Assembly (NCBI RefSeq): GCF_004217095.1
Contig: NZ_SHKO01000002.1
Span: forward strand, 620,001-684,000
Length of the DNA stretch: 64,000 nt
DNA from: Advenella incenata
Lineage (GTDB): Bacteria > Pseudomonadota > Gammaproteobacteria > Burkholderiales > Burkholderiaceae_B
Direction of reading: 5' to 3'
The position numbers and the translations under genes are program-made. The notes under the pieces were generated by a model that was given only the letters and a program-made list of their open reading frames with translations, had not been told where the DNA came from and did not search any database. Shown one piece after another: positions 1-8,306 of the stretch. Each line of letters opens with the position of its first letter. Position 1 is the first letter of the stretch.

Positions 1-254
1 CGGGCTTTAATCCAAAAATTATTTATTCCGGAAACGAGACATTGCCCATGCTGATGATGATTGAACGCGGCATTGGCATTGGCTTTGCGCCAAAAATGTT
101 TGAAAAAATATTTACCGGACGCCGTGTGAAGTTCATTGAGTTGCTGCAGCCACGGTTGACCAGCCAATTGAACCTGGTAACGGTAAAGTCGCGTGCGGAG
201 TCAGCTGTCACAACGCGTTTTTTGAAGATTGTGGCGGATGTGTTGGCAGTGTAG
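1..254 (+). CDS. LysR-type regulator, C-terminal fragment (cut by window start)
   Basis: The frame is open from base 3 to the stop at 252-254 and gives about 83 residues. The pattern (a segment ending in GIGIGFAPKMF, then a basic stretch and a final helix) fits the end of a LysR effector-binding domain: the turn that judges whether a regulator is saturated, followed by the last strand and helix. The helix-turn-helix part would lie before base 1, so the family call rests on the C-terminal pattern only. An open frame on the other strand over the same bases is ignored because this frame runs in from the edge. A short gap separates it from the IclR gene, which faces it. Confidence 0.5.
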   Translation, partial: GFNPKIIYSGNETLPMLMMIERGIGIGFAPKMFEKIFTGRRVKFIELLQPRLTSQLNLVTVKSRAESAVTTRFLKIVADVLAV

Positions 255-319
255 AAATACGGGCACTGTTCGAACGGCACAGTGCGATATCAGGAACCCA
301 GGACTGTTTCAATTCATTA

Positions 320-1153
320 TCAAATCACATTCCTGATTTCCCTTGCCGTGTCCTGCAGCAGCGGCAGAATATGCTGAATCAAATATTTCTTTGTGGTCTT
401 GGCTGTCGGCGAGACGATATTAATCGCAGCAACGACTTTTGCCTGTTGTCCATAAATGGGCACCGCCAGGGCATGCACTCCCAATTCGTGCTCTTCGCAG
501 GAATAACACCAATCCTGCTCCTTGATAGTGTGCAACAATTTCAAGAAAGCGGCGTTGTCCTTCAGGGTAAATTTGGTGATTCGTTGCAGCGGGTAATGTT
601 CCAGCCACTGCCGTTGTTCATCCGGATTCAGATGGGCCAGCAAGGTTTTTCCGGCAGACGTTGCATGGGCGGGCAGGCGGTTGCCCAGGGTCAGGCCATA
701 GGGATTGACCCGGTCTTCTTGCTGCGAGGCGGCACTTCGCGCAATGGTGATGGCTTCATAGCCATCGAGCACCATGACCGAATAGATTAACGAAGTTCGG
801 TTGGTGAGTAGATTCAGCAGCGGTTGCGAGACTTTGGGCAGCGTAGCGCCGCCGATATAAGAGCCCGAGAATCGCAACACTTTTGGGGTCAGGTAAAAGT
901 AGTGCCCGTCAGACTCCAGGTATCCCAAATATTCCAGTGTCAGTAAATGACGGCGTGCGGCCGCGCGCGTCATACCTGTTTTTTCCGCCGCCATTGAAAT
1001 GTTCAGACGATGGCGCTCTGACCCGAAACTGTCCAGCAGTGCCATGCCTTTGCTGATGCCCGCGACAAAATCTTCGTGTCGAATGATCTTTTTATTTTGA
1101 GGATTCTCGATGAGCCGGCTCTTGCGATCGGCCGTTTCATTTGGATTAGTCAG
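320..1153 (-). CDS. IclR-family transcriptional regulator (PcaR/PcaU/PobR type)
   Basis: N-terminal winged helix (AAEKTGMTRAAARRHLLTLE) followed by an IclR effector domain with the typical ATSAGKTLLAHL segment. The first ATG is at 1045, but the family's N-terminal stretch HEDFVAGISKG is encoded in frame upstream of it (about 1046-1078), so translation must begin earlier. No in-frame ATG or GTG exists there; a CTG at 1153-1151 behind a purine run (AGAGAGAG) is the best visible candidate. The gene is divergent from the pca cluster, and a strong inverted repeat lies between them, so it probably controls pca genes in response to protocatechuate or 3-oxoadipate. That ligand is inferred from family and position. 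Confidence 0.85.
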   Translation of the reverse strand: MTNPNETADRKSRLIENPQNKKIIRHEDFVAGISKGMALLDSFGSERHRLNISMAAEKTGMTRAAARRHLLTLEYLGYLESDGHYFYLTPKVLRFSGSYIGGATLPKVSQPLLNLLTNRTSLIYSVMVLDGYEAITIARSAASQQEDRVNPYGLTLGNRLPAHATSAGKTLLAHLNPDEQRQWLEHYPLQRITKFTLKDNAAFLKLLHTIKEQDWCYSCEEHELGVHALAVPIYGQQAKVVAAINIVSPTAKTTKKYLIQHILPLLQDTAREIRNVI

Positions 1154-1186
1154 TTTGCTCTCTCTCTTAGGGTATGCCCTAGATTT

Positions 1187-1221
1187 GTTCGATAATAATA
1201 TATTTTGTTCGATTATCGAAC
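1187..1221. promoter_or_regulatory. Probable IclR (PcaR-like) operator
   Basis: GTTCGATTATCGAAC at 1207-1221 is a perfect inverted repeat of GTTCGAT around one base. A third half-site GTTCGAT stands at 1187-1193, exactly 20 bases (two helical turns) upstream. From memory, the PcaR site of Pseudomonas putida is GTTCGATAATCGCAC, which is nearly identical. The site sits between the divergent IclR gene and the pca genes, so autoregulation and pca control are both plausible. Confidence 0.75.
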
Positions 1222-1398
1222 ATTAACTGAGAAAAACGACTGGAAATTCAACCCGAAAATATAAAAAATGAGAGGGTACATAAATTAAATGAAACTGATC
1301 GGCTAGTTCACCAATACTTGGTTGCGCTGTACTTGAACACGAGGCGCATTGCTCGAGGTCAGGGCTGAATCAGTTACTCAACACATTGGAGACATGTG

Positions 1399-1569
1399 AT
1401 GATTGATAAAACCGCCGTATCACTGGCGGAGGTGCTTTCGCAGATCCGCGACGGCGCTGCCATTATGATCGGCGGCTTCGGGGCCGCCGGGCAGCCAGCC
1501 GAATTGATGGGTGGTCTGATTGATCTGGACTGCGCATCATTGACGCCACGCGCGCTTACAGGAGCGTAG
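1399..1569 (+). pseudogene. pcaI: Remnant of 3-oxoadipate CoA-transferase subunit A (pcaI), truncated
   Basis: ATG at 1399 with GGAG upstream opens a 56-codon frame. It begins like CoA-transferase subunit A: an N-terminal helix, then GAAIMIGGFGAAGQPAELM, the glycine-rich CoA-transferase signature. After GLID the match stops and a short unrelated tail (DCASLTPRALTGA) runs to TAG at 1567-1569. The normal subunit is about 220-230 residues, so roughly three quarters are gone, along with all of subunit B (pcaJ). The tail still carries the ribosome binding site (GGAG) of pcaB, so the deletion left pcaB translatable. Conversion of 3-oxoadipate to its CoA ester cannot be done by this locus. Confidence 0.75.
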
Positions 1570-1571
1570 TC

Positions 1572-2930
1572 ATGAGTCGCTTATACGCCAGCCTGTTTTA
1601 CCAGAAAGAAGTGACCGATATTTTCAGCGACAGCTCGCTGTTGCAGTATCTGATGGCGACTGAAGTGGCACTTGCAAAAGCGCAGGCATCAGTGGGTGTG
1701 ATTCCGCAGGCGGCCGCGCAACACATCGAGAGAATCTGCACGACGCAAGGCTTTGAAAAACTGGATATGGATGCACTGGCATCCGCCAGTGGACTGGCAG
1801 GCAATATTGCTATTCCGTTTGTGAAACAGTTGACCGCCCTTGTCAGGGAAAGTGATGAGGAAGCCTCGCGGTATGTCCATTGGGGCGCAACCAGCCAGGA
1901 TATCCTGGATACCGCCTGTATTTTGCAATGTCGTGATGCCTTGGATATTATCCAGGCACAGCTCGAGCAGGCCTATGCTACGGCTCTTGCACAGGCAAAG
2001 GCCTATCGCCATCAGGTGATGATGGGACGCACCTGGCTGCAACAGGCTTTACCCATTACCTTTGGTCATAAACTCGCACGCTGGGCGTCGGTATTCAAAC
2101 GTGATTTGACCCGAATCGAAAACATGAGGGCACGAGCGCTGACGGCGCAACTGGGTGGTGCCGTGGGTTCGCTGGCGTCATTAAATGATCAGGGCTCTGC
2201 TGTGGTCACCGCTTTTGCCAAGCAGTTGAATCTGACTGCGCCAATATGTACCTGGCATGGGGAACGTGATCGCATGGTCGAAATGGCTGGTGTATTGGGA
2301 CTGGTCGTGGGTAACCTGGGGAAAATGGCGCGTGACTGGTCACTGATGATGCAGACCGAGGTTGCGGAGATGGCTGAGCCATCGGGAAAAGGGCGGGGCG
2401 GCTCTTCAACCATGCCGCACAAGCGCAACCCGGTCGGGGCCGCCGCTGTTCTGGCAGCGGCAAACCGGGTGCCTGTTCTGATGTCCAGCCTATACCAAAG
2501 CATGGTTCAGGAGCACGAGCGCAGCCTGGGTGGCTGGCATGCCGAATGGCTTTCACTGCCGGAAATTTTCCAATTATGTTCGGGGGCGCTGGAGCGCACG
2601 CTGGATATGCTGCAGGGAATGCAGGTGAGCCCTGAACGAATGCAGCGTAATCTTGAAAGCACAAACGGGCTGGTGATGGCCGAGGCGGTCATGATGGCGT
2701 TGGCACCCGTCTTGGGGCGTCTGAATGCCCATCATTTGGTTGAGTCTGCCTGTAAAAAAGCCGTTGCCGAACAGCGCCATCTGAAAGAGGTCATCATCGA
2801 ACTGGATGAAGTCAAACATCATTTCACCAGTGAGCAAATAGATGCCATGTTCAGGCCGGAATCATATATTGGCAATATTCAGGATCAGATAGACGCGGTG
2901 TTGGACGAAGCCGACGGGCAAATTGAATAA
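1572..2930 (+). CDS. pcaB: 3-carboxy-cis,cis-muconate cycloisomerase
   Basis: Fumarase/aspartase-superfamily enzyme that lactonises 3-carboxymuconate to 4-carboxymuconolactone in the protocatechuate branch of the 3-oxoadipate pathway; cytoplasmic homotetramer in known members. The superfamily signature GGSSTMPHKRNPVG lies near residues 275-289. The first conserved region (VHWGATSQDILDT, about residues 97-109) and the second (GRTWLQQALP) are present. Length (452 residues) is normal. Start ATG follows the GGAG that lies in the remnant pcaI tail. The stop codon overlaps the start of the pcaD remnant (TAATGA). The gene appears intact. Confidence 0.93.
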   Translation: MSRLYASLFYQKEVTDIFSDSSLLQYLMATEVALAKAQASVGVIPQAAAQHIERICTTQGFEKLDMDALASASGLAGNIAIPFVKQLTALVRESDEEASRYVHWGATSQDILDTACILQCRDALDIIQAQLEQAYATALAQAKAYRHQVMMGRTWLQQALPITFGHKLARWASVFKRDLTRIENMRARALTAQLGGAVGSLASLNDQGSAVVTAFAKQLNLTAPICTWHGERDRMVEMAGVLGLVVGNLGKMARDWSLMMQTEVAEMAEPSGKGRGGSSTMPHKRNPVGAAAVLAAANRVPVLMSSLYQSMVQEHERSLGGWHAEWLSLPEIFQLCSGALERTLDMLQGMQVSPERMQRNLESTNGLVMAEAVMMALAPVLGRLNAHHLVESACKKAVAEQRHLKEVIIELDEVKHHFTSEQIDAMFRPESYIGNIQDQIDAVLDEADGQIE

Positions 2931-3097
2931 TGACTATTTCAATTGAAATCTACCCAGGGAAAGGCCCGTCTGTACAACTGAGCGCGCCCGCCATCCTGCT
3001 TGCCAATTCCCTGGATACGAGACTGTCGCATGTCTGCGGTCATAGCAGCTCATTATTCCAATATCGGACGGTCCTGGGGTCTTTGCCAGCGAACTAG
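2930..3097 (+). pseudogene. pcaD: Remnant of 3-oxoadipate enol-lactonase (pcaD), N-terminal fragment
   Basis: A 55-codon frame starts with the ATG that overlaps the pcaB stop (TAATGA), the usual place for pcaD. The segment SAPAILLANSLDTRLS resembles the first strand and oxyanion-hole loop of PcaD-type alpha/beta hydrolases (typically APVLVLSNSLGT). The match dissolves within about 35 residues and a stop follows at 3095-3097; the nucleophile elbow, catalytic Asp and His are absent. The normal protein is about 260 residues. The remaining bases up to 3174 show no other gene. The identification rests on a short stretch plus position. Confidence 0.55.
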
Positions 3098-3174
3098 AAC
3101 GCTTTACCGAGGCTGTCAAATAAACACATCGGCAGTAGATAAGCAATTTCAAATGTTTTTACAAAGGAGGAGTC

Positions 3175-4527
3175 ATGCCGTTACCGGGTAATGTGATTCA
3201 AAATTCGAGTATTGATGCACAGACGCTGATTAACGATGCTCCGCTGAGCAGATATCAGTGGTTAATTGCCATCATCTGTTTTCTCATTGTTTTTGTTGAT
3301 GGGATCGACACTGCAGCAATGGGCTTTATTGCTCCGGCCCTGGCCCAGGATTGGGGGGTGGATCGCTCGCAATTGGGCCCGGTCATGAGCGCCGCACTGG
3401 GTGGAATGATTTTCGGCGCATTGCTCTCGGGTCCTGCAGCTGACCGTTTCGGGCGCAAGGTGGTACTGATTTTGTCCATGCTGGTATTTGGCGGCTTCAG
3501 CCTGGCTTCGGCCTATGCCGGCAACCTGGACACACTTGTAATACTGCGCTTTTTGACCGGTATTGGTCTTGGGGCCGCCATGCCCAATGCGACAACGCTA
3601 TTTTCAGAGTACTGTCCTGACCGTATCCGCTCGTTGCTGGTCACTTGCATGTTCTGTGGGTACAACCTTGGCATGGCCACAGGTGGGTTCATCAGTGGCT
3701 GGATGATTCCCGCGTATGGCTGGCATAGTCTGTTCCTGCTGGGAGGATGGGCACCATTGGCTCTGACAGTGCTTGTCATCTTTGTCCTGCCGGAGTCCTA
3801 CCGATTTTTGATCGTCAGAGGGGGGGATACTGAAAAGGTGCGGCGCATTCTGAGTCATATTGCCCCTGAGCGCGTTCAAGGGGTAACTCATTTCCACGTA
3901 CCCGAAGAAAAGACACAAGGAGCAAGTAAAAATTCGCTGGCCATGCTGTTTTCGGTCAAGTACGCCAAGGGGACATTACTGCTTTGGTTAACCTATTTCA
4001 TGGGATTGGTTGTTATTTATCTGCTGACCAGTTGGTTACCGACGTTGATGCGTGAAACAGGTGCCTCCATGGAGCGTGCAGCATTTATCGGTGGCCTGTT
4101 TCAATTCGGCGGTGTCGTCAGCGCCCTGTTTGTAGGCTGGGCGATGGACCGGTTTAATCCTCACCGTGTAATTGCCGGCTTCTACTTCGTAGCCGGTGTG
4201 TTTGCCTTCACCGTCGGGCAAAGCCTGGGCAATCCAACCCTGCTGGCGGTCCTGATCCTGTGCGCCGGCATCGCCATCAATGGTGCGCAATCTGCCATGC
4301 CAGCATTGAGCGCCCGGTTCTATCAGACACAGTGTCGCGCAACCGGAGTTGCGTGGATGTCCGGCATTGGCAGGTTTGGTGCGGTCTTTGGTGCATGGAT
4401 TGGTGCAGTATTGCTGGGGAATAACTGGACCTTTACGGACATTCTGAACATGTTGCTGATACCTGCAACAGCGGCCGCTGCAGCCGTCTTTTTGAAATCA
4501 CTTGTTTCACATACCGATGCACCATGA
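3175..4527 (+). CDS. Aromatic acid:H+ symporter, major facilitator superfamily (PcaK-like)
   Basis: A 450-residue inner-membrane protein with about 12 hydrophobic segments. The first segment contains DGIDTAAMGFIAPAL, matching the D-G-x-D motif of the aromatic acid:H+ symporter family, and the loop between segments 2 and 3 has the MFS signature GPAADRFGRK. The start is well set by AAAGGAGGAG ending a few bases before ATG 3175. It lies between the pcaD remnant and pcaHG, so uptake of protocatechuate or 4-hydroxybenzoate is the likely role. Exact substrate is inferred. Confidence 0.88.
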   Translation: MPLPGNVIQNSSIDAQTLINDAPLSRYQWLIAIICFLIVFVDGIDTAAMGFIAPALAQDWGVDRSQLGPVMSAALGGMIFGALLSGPAADRFGRKVVLILSMLVFGGFSLASAYAGNLDTLVILRFLTGIGLGAAMPNATTLFSEYCPDRIRSLLVTCMFCGYNLGMATGGFISGWMIPAYGWHSLFLLGGWAPLALTVLVIFVLPESYRFLIVRGGDTEKVRRILSHIAPERVQGVTHFHVPEEKTQGASKNSLAMLFSVKYAKGTLLLWLTYFMGLVVIYLLTSWLPTLMRETGASMERAAFIGGLFQFGGVVSALFVGWAMDRFNPHRVIAGFYFVAGVFAFTVGQSLGNPTLLAVLILCAGIAINGAQSAMPALSARFYQTQCRATGVAWMSGIGRFGAVFGAWIGAVLLGNNWTFTDILNMLLIPATAAAAAVFLKSLVSHTDAP

Positions 4528-4603
4528 CCCGCACGGCGCGGCAGGCATGGCGAAGTCGCGCCGGTGTAGATCACAGAATCAACGGATTGGATTCCGTATT
4601 TAA

Positions 4604-5341
<738 letters not shown>

Positions 5342-5358
5342 TAAAGGATGAAAGCAGT

Positions 5359-5988
5359 ATGAATAATCGGATTTTTACACAGTTGCACGAGACGCCGTCA
5401 CAGACGGGTGGCCCTTATGTACATATTGGCTTGCTGCCAAAACAGGCCAATATTGATGTCTTCAAGTACAACTTTGATAACCAACTGGTGACTGATAAAA
5501 CTCAGGGCCAGCGCATCCGGCTTGAAGGCCAGGTGTTTGACGGGCTGGGAATTCCTGTGCGCGACGTGTTGATAGAAATATGGCAGGCCGATGCCAACGG
5601 TGTCTACCCAAGCAAAGCCGATACTCAGGGCAAAAAAGCCGATGGGGCATTTTTGGGCTGGGGCCGTACCGGTGCCGATTTCGATACCGGGTTCTGGCAT
5701 TTCGATACGATCAAACCAGGAGCCGTACCCGGACGCAAGGGCTCGACACAGGCTCCCCATATTGCGCTGGCCCTGTTCGCCCGTGGCATTAATATTGGTT
5801 TGCACACGCGTGTTTATTTTGATGATGAAGCCGAAGCGAACGCCAACGATCCCATTCTGAACAGTATTGAATGGGTAAAGCGTCGTGAGACGCTAATTGC
5901 CAGACGTCAAGAGCGCGACGACCAGGTGGTATATCGTTTTGATATCCATATTCAGGGTGACGACGAAACGGTGTTCTTCGATATCTGA
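5359..5988 (+). CDS. pcaG: Protocatechuate 3,4-dioxygenase, alpha subunit
   Basis: A 209-residue partner of PcaH. It begins with the family pattern FTQLHETPSQTGGPYVHIGL and keeps the intradiol core (IRLEGQVFDGLGIPV and LIEIWQADANGVY), but it lacks the set of Fe ligands, as alpha subunits do. ATG 5359 is chosen because AAAGGATGA lies just upstream; an in-frame TTG at 5338 overlaps the end of pcaH and is less likely. A hairpin terminator follows the stop directly, so this is the end of the pca transcript. Confidence 0.95.
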   Translation: MNNRIFTQLHETPSQTGGPYVHIGLLPKQANIDVFKYNFDNQLVTDKTQGQRIRLEGQVFDGLGIPVRDVLIEIWQADANGVYPSKADTQGKKADGAFLGWGRTGADFDTGFWHFDTIKPGAVPGRKGSTQAPHIALALFARGINIGLHTRVYFDDEAEANANDPILNSIEWVKRRETLIARRQERDDQVVYRFDIHIQGDDETVFFDI

Positions 5989-5993
5989 TACGC

Positions 5994-6016
5994 AGGGCTG
6001 TGTCATGCACAGCCCT
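5994..6016 (+). terminator. Rho-independent-like terminator after pcaG
   Basis: Perfect 9-base stem AGGGCTGTG / CACAGCCCT with a 5-base loop (TCATG), starting six bases after the pcaG stop. It is followed by TTGGTT, a weak T tract. Confidence 0.7.
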
Positions 6017-6122
6017 TTGGTTACACAGAGGACATCAGTTACAAGCATAAGATCAGGTCGATGTAACCGGACAGTTTCTGAATACGGTACGGCCCAATTG
6101 ATACTTTTTCATGGAGAATGAG

Positions 6123-7583
6123 GTGACCAGATCAGCTTTTTTATACGCAATAGCAGCGGGACTGGCTTTCTCGGGCGTAGCTGTTGCCGGTACGTATACA
6201 GTGGATCGCTATGACGATGACGCAGGTAAAGGCTCACTGCGTTGGGCAATCGAACAGGTCAATGCCAGTTCCGACGAGCAAAACGACATTCTGATCCAGG
6301 CGGTGGGCAACGCCCCTTATGTCATCAAGCTCAATAGCGCGCTGCCTGTCATCAAGTCGTCTGTGAGCCTGATCGGCACGCAATGGGCAAGAACCGGCGA
6401 ATATATCGCCATAGATGGGTCCAATTACATTAAAGGCGAAGGTGCTAAGGCGTGCCCGGGTGCAGATCCAAAGCAGTATGGAACGAACGTGCGCACCATG
6501 AGCCTTCCCGGCCTGGTGCTGCAAGATGTGAATAATGTGACGATAAAAGGGCTGGATGTACGCCGATTTTGCATTGGCGTATTGATCAACCGTTCCAGCA
6601 ACAATCTGATCCAACACAACCGCCTGAGTCACAATTACGGCGGGGCGGGCATCATGATTACCGGGGATGACGGCAAGGGTAATCCGACCGCGACAACCAC
6701 TAATAACAATAAGGTGTTGAATAATGTCTTTCAGGACAACGGCGACGGTCTGGAGTTGACCCGAGGCGCCGCCTTTAACCTGATTGCCAATAACCATTTT
6801 GTATCCACAGTGGCCAATCCGGAGCCATCGCAGGGCATTGAGATTCTGTGGGGCAATGACAATACTGTCGTTGGGAATAAATTCGAGAACTACTCTGATG
6901 GACTGCAGATAAACTGGGGAAAACGTAATTACATTGCATATAACGAATTGGTCAATAACTCGATTGGGTTCAATCTGACCGGCGACGGCAATATTTTTGA
7001 CAGTAATAAAGTCCATGCCAATCGTATTGGCGTGGCTATTCGGTCTGAAAAGGACGCCAATGCGCATACGACGCTGACCAGAAATCAGATATGGAATAAC
7101 GGCAAGGATATCAAAAGATGCGAGGCGGGAGGCTCCTGCGTGCCGGATCAACGCCTGGGGGTGATTGTGTTTGGCGTTCCGGCGCTGGAACATGATGGCT
7201 TTGTCGGCTCGCGTGGTGGTGGCGTGATGATCGAACCGGCAAAGTTGCAAAAAACCTGCAAAGTCCCAGAGGAACAGGGATGCAACGCATCTCCGAATCA
7301 GGGTATCGTCGCGCCGGTTCTGACAGCGAAAAACGGCAAAATTACGGTTGAAATAAAAGGAGCAAGGAGCCAGCGCTATCAGGTTGAATTTTTTGGTAAT
7401 CGTGACCGAAAGTCCAATGAGGCAGAACGATATCTGGGTTCCGTAGTCACCCATTCCGACGAGCAAGGGATCGCGAGGTTGATATGGGAACCCGAAGCGA
7501 GGGTCGATGGCTCAATCACAGCTACTGTGACGGATCTCAATGGAGCAACTTCTGAGTTGAGTCGTCCTGTGCTGGTCAATTGA
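6123..7583 (+). CDS. Secreted right-handed parallel beta-helix protein
   Basis: Function not known. The N-terminus has a signal peptide (a short basic start, hydrophobic LYAIAAGLAFSGVAVA, then a cleavage-like AG). The mature part starts TYTVDRYDDDAGKGSLRWAIEQVN, the cap seen in many exported beta-helix proteins, and continues with repeated N-rich turns (SSNNLIQHNRL, NNNKVLNNVFQDNG, NDNTVVGNKFENYSDG) typical of NosD/CASH or pectate-lyase-like helices. Two Cys-containing segments and an Ig-like C-terminal region follow. GTG 6123 is preferred over ATG 6111 because GGAGAATGAG lies before the GTG, while nothing resembling a ribosome binding site precedes the ATG. It stands alone, between the pca terminator and a convergent gene. 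It may act on a polysaccharide, but no catalytic set is obvious. Confidence 0.75.
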   Translation: MTRSAFLYAIAAGLAFSGVAVAGTYTVDRYDDDAGKGSLRWAIEQVNASSDEQNDILIQAVGNAPYVIKLNSALPVIKSSVSLIGTQWARTGEYIAIDGSNYIKGEGAKACPGADPKQYGTNVRTMSLPGLVLQDVNNVTIKGLDVRRFCIGVLINRSSNNLIQHNRLSHNYGGAGIMITGDDGKGNPTATTTNNNKVLNNVFQDNGDGLELTRGAAFNLIANNHFVSTVANPEPSQGIEILWGNDNTVVGNKFENYSDGLQINWGKRNYIAYNELVNNSIGFNLTGDGNIFDSNKVHANRIGVAIRSEKDANAHTTLTRNQIWNNGKDIKRCEAGGSCVPDQRLGVIVFGVPALEHDGFVGSRGGGVMIEPAKLQKTCKVPEEQGCNASPNQGIVAPVLTAKNGKITVEIKGARSQRYQVEFFGNRDRKSNEAERYLGSVVTHSDEQGIARLIWEPEARVDGSITATVTDLNGATSELSRPVLVN

Positions 7584-7624
7584 CCCGAGGCCTTGAGCTT
7601 ATCTTGCCCGGACTGGTAAGTTTG

Positions 7625-8251
7625 TCAAACGGGGAGGGCATCATCGTCTCCGATAATCCAGATTTTTGGCTGAGCCAGGACACGAGTCAGAAAGGACTCC
7701 TTTGCGGCAATTCTTTTTGCAAATTCAGCCTGTGTCAGAATCGTTGGATTGACGGGGCGGCCGATTGCGTGGCTGGCCTCTTCAAGCGCGGCGTAGGCCT
7801 CACCATAGCTGATTGAGTCTGAAAGCAGCATGAGATCGACATCGCTGGTCGCCGTGTCCGTTTTCTTGGCTATTGAGCCATAAATAAACGCTGCTGTAAT
7901 GTGCGGCGCCAGCGGCGCGAGTGCGTTGCGAATGGGTTCGGCCACCCCGATGGTTTTTTGTACGATGGCGCGCAGCTCGCCAAAAATGGGTGAGTGCTGG
8001 TTTGCCTGATAGTGTTTCTGATTACCTCGGCGTGTTGCAGTGACCAGCCCGCTGTCAGCCAGCGTAGCCAATTCGCGCTGTACGGCACCGGAGCCGCTGC
8101 TGGCTAGACCAATGATTTCATTGGCATAAAAGCTACGGTCTGGCTGGCCAAACAGGATTCGCAGCACCTGTTGCTTGGTGCTGGAAAACAATGCATTCGC
8201 CAGACTGACTGACGGTTGAGAAGATGATGTTGAAATACCCATATTGGGCAT
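7625..8251 (-). CDS. Winged-helix regulator fused to a minimal nucleotidyltransferase domain
   Basis: Residues about 20-90 form an ArsR/MarR-like winged helix (ANEIIGLASSGSGAVQRELATLADSGLV). This is followed by a pol-beta-type nucleotidyltransferase core, AAFIYGSIAKKTDTATSDVDLM, with the GS and DxD metal-binding motifs. Proteins of this design are presumed DNA-binding nucleotidyltransferases related to MNT antitoxins; no HEPN partner gene is adjacent. Possible starts are ATG 8251, ATG 8242 or TTG 8263. No ribosome binding site precedes any of them. A TATAAT at 8258-8253 lies almost on top of the start, so a leaderless message beginning near ATG 8242 is likely. Confidence 0.82.
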   Translation of the reverse strand: MPNMGISTSSSQPSVSLANALFSSTKQQVLRILFGQPDRSFYANEIIGLASSGSGAVQRELATLADSGLVTATRRGNQKHYQANQHSPIFGELRAIVQKTIGVAEPIRNALAPLAPHITAAFIYGSIAKKTDTATSDVDLMLLSDSISYGEAYAALEEASHAIGRPVNPTILTQAEFAKRIAAKESFLTRVLAQPKIWIIGDDDALPV

Positions 8252-8272
8252 TATTATACCCAATATGGGTAT
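8235..8272 (-). promoter_or_regulatory. Perfect 14-bp inverted repeat over promoter and start codon (autoregulation)
   Basis: ATACCCATATTGGG (8235-8248) and CCCAATATGGGTAT (8259-8272) are exact reverse complements separated by 10 bases. Reading on the minus strand, TATAAT (8258-8253) lies in the spacer and a TTTTCA hexamer stands 17 bases upstream of it. The start codons of the helix-turn-helix/nucleotidyltransferase gene lie inside the repeat, so a dimer bound here would block RNA polymerase. Confidence 0.75.
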
Positions 8273-8306
8273 CTTTGAAAAGCACTAATATCTCGACAGA
8301 CAATTG

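Noticed and set aside
23-280. Minus-strand frame at the window start
   Set aside because: The plus strand frame running in from the edge fits a LysR C-terminus better.
6234-7466. 410-codon open frame opposite the beta-helix gene
   Set aside because: It is the mirror of a gene with signal peptide and family pattern; its product has no recognisable domain or ribosome site.
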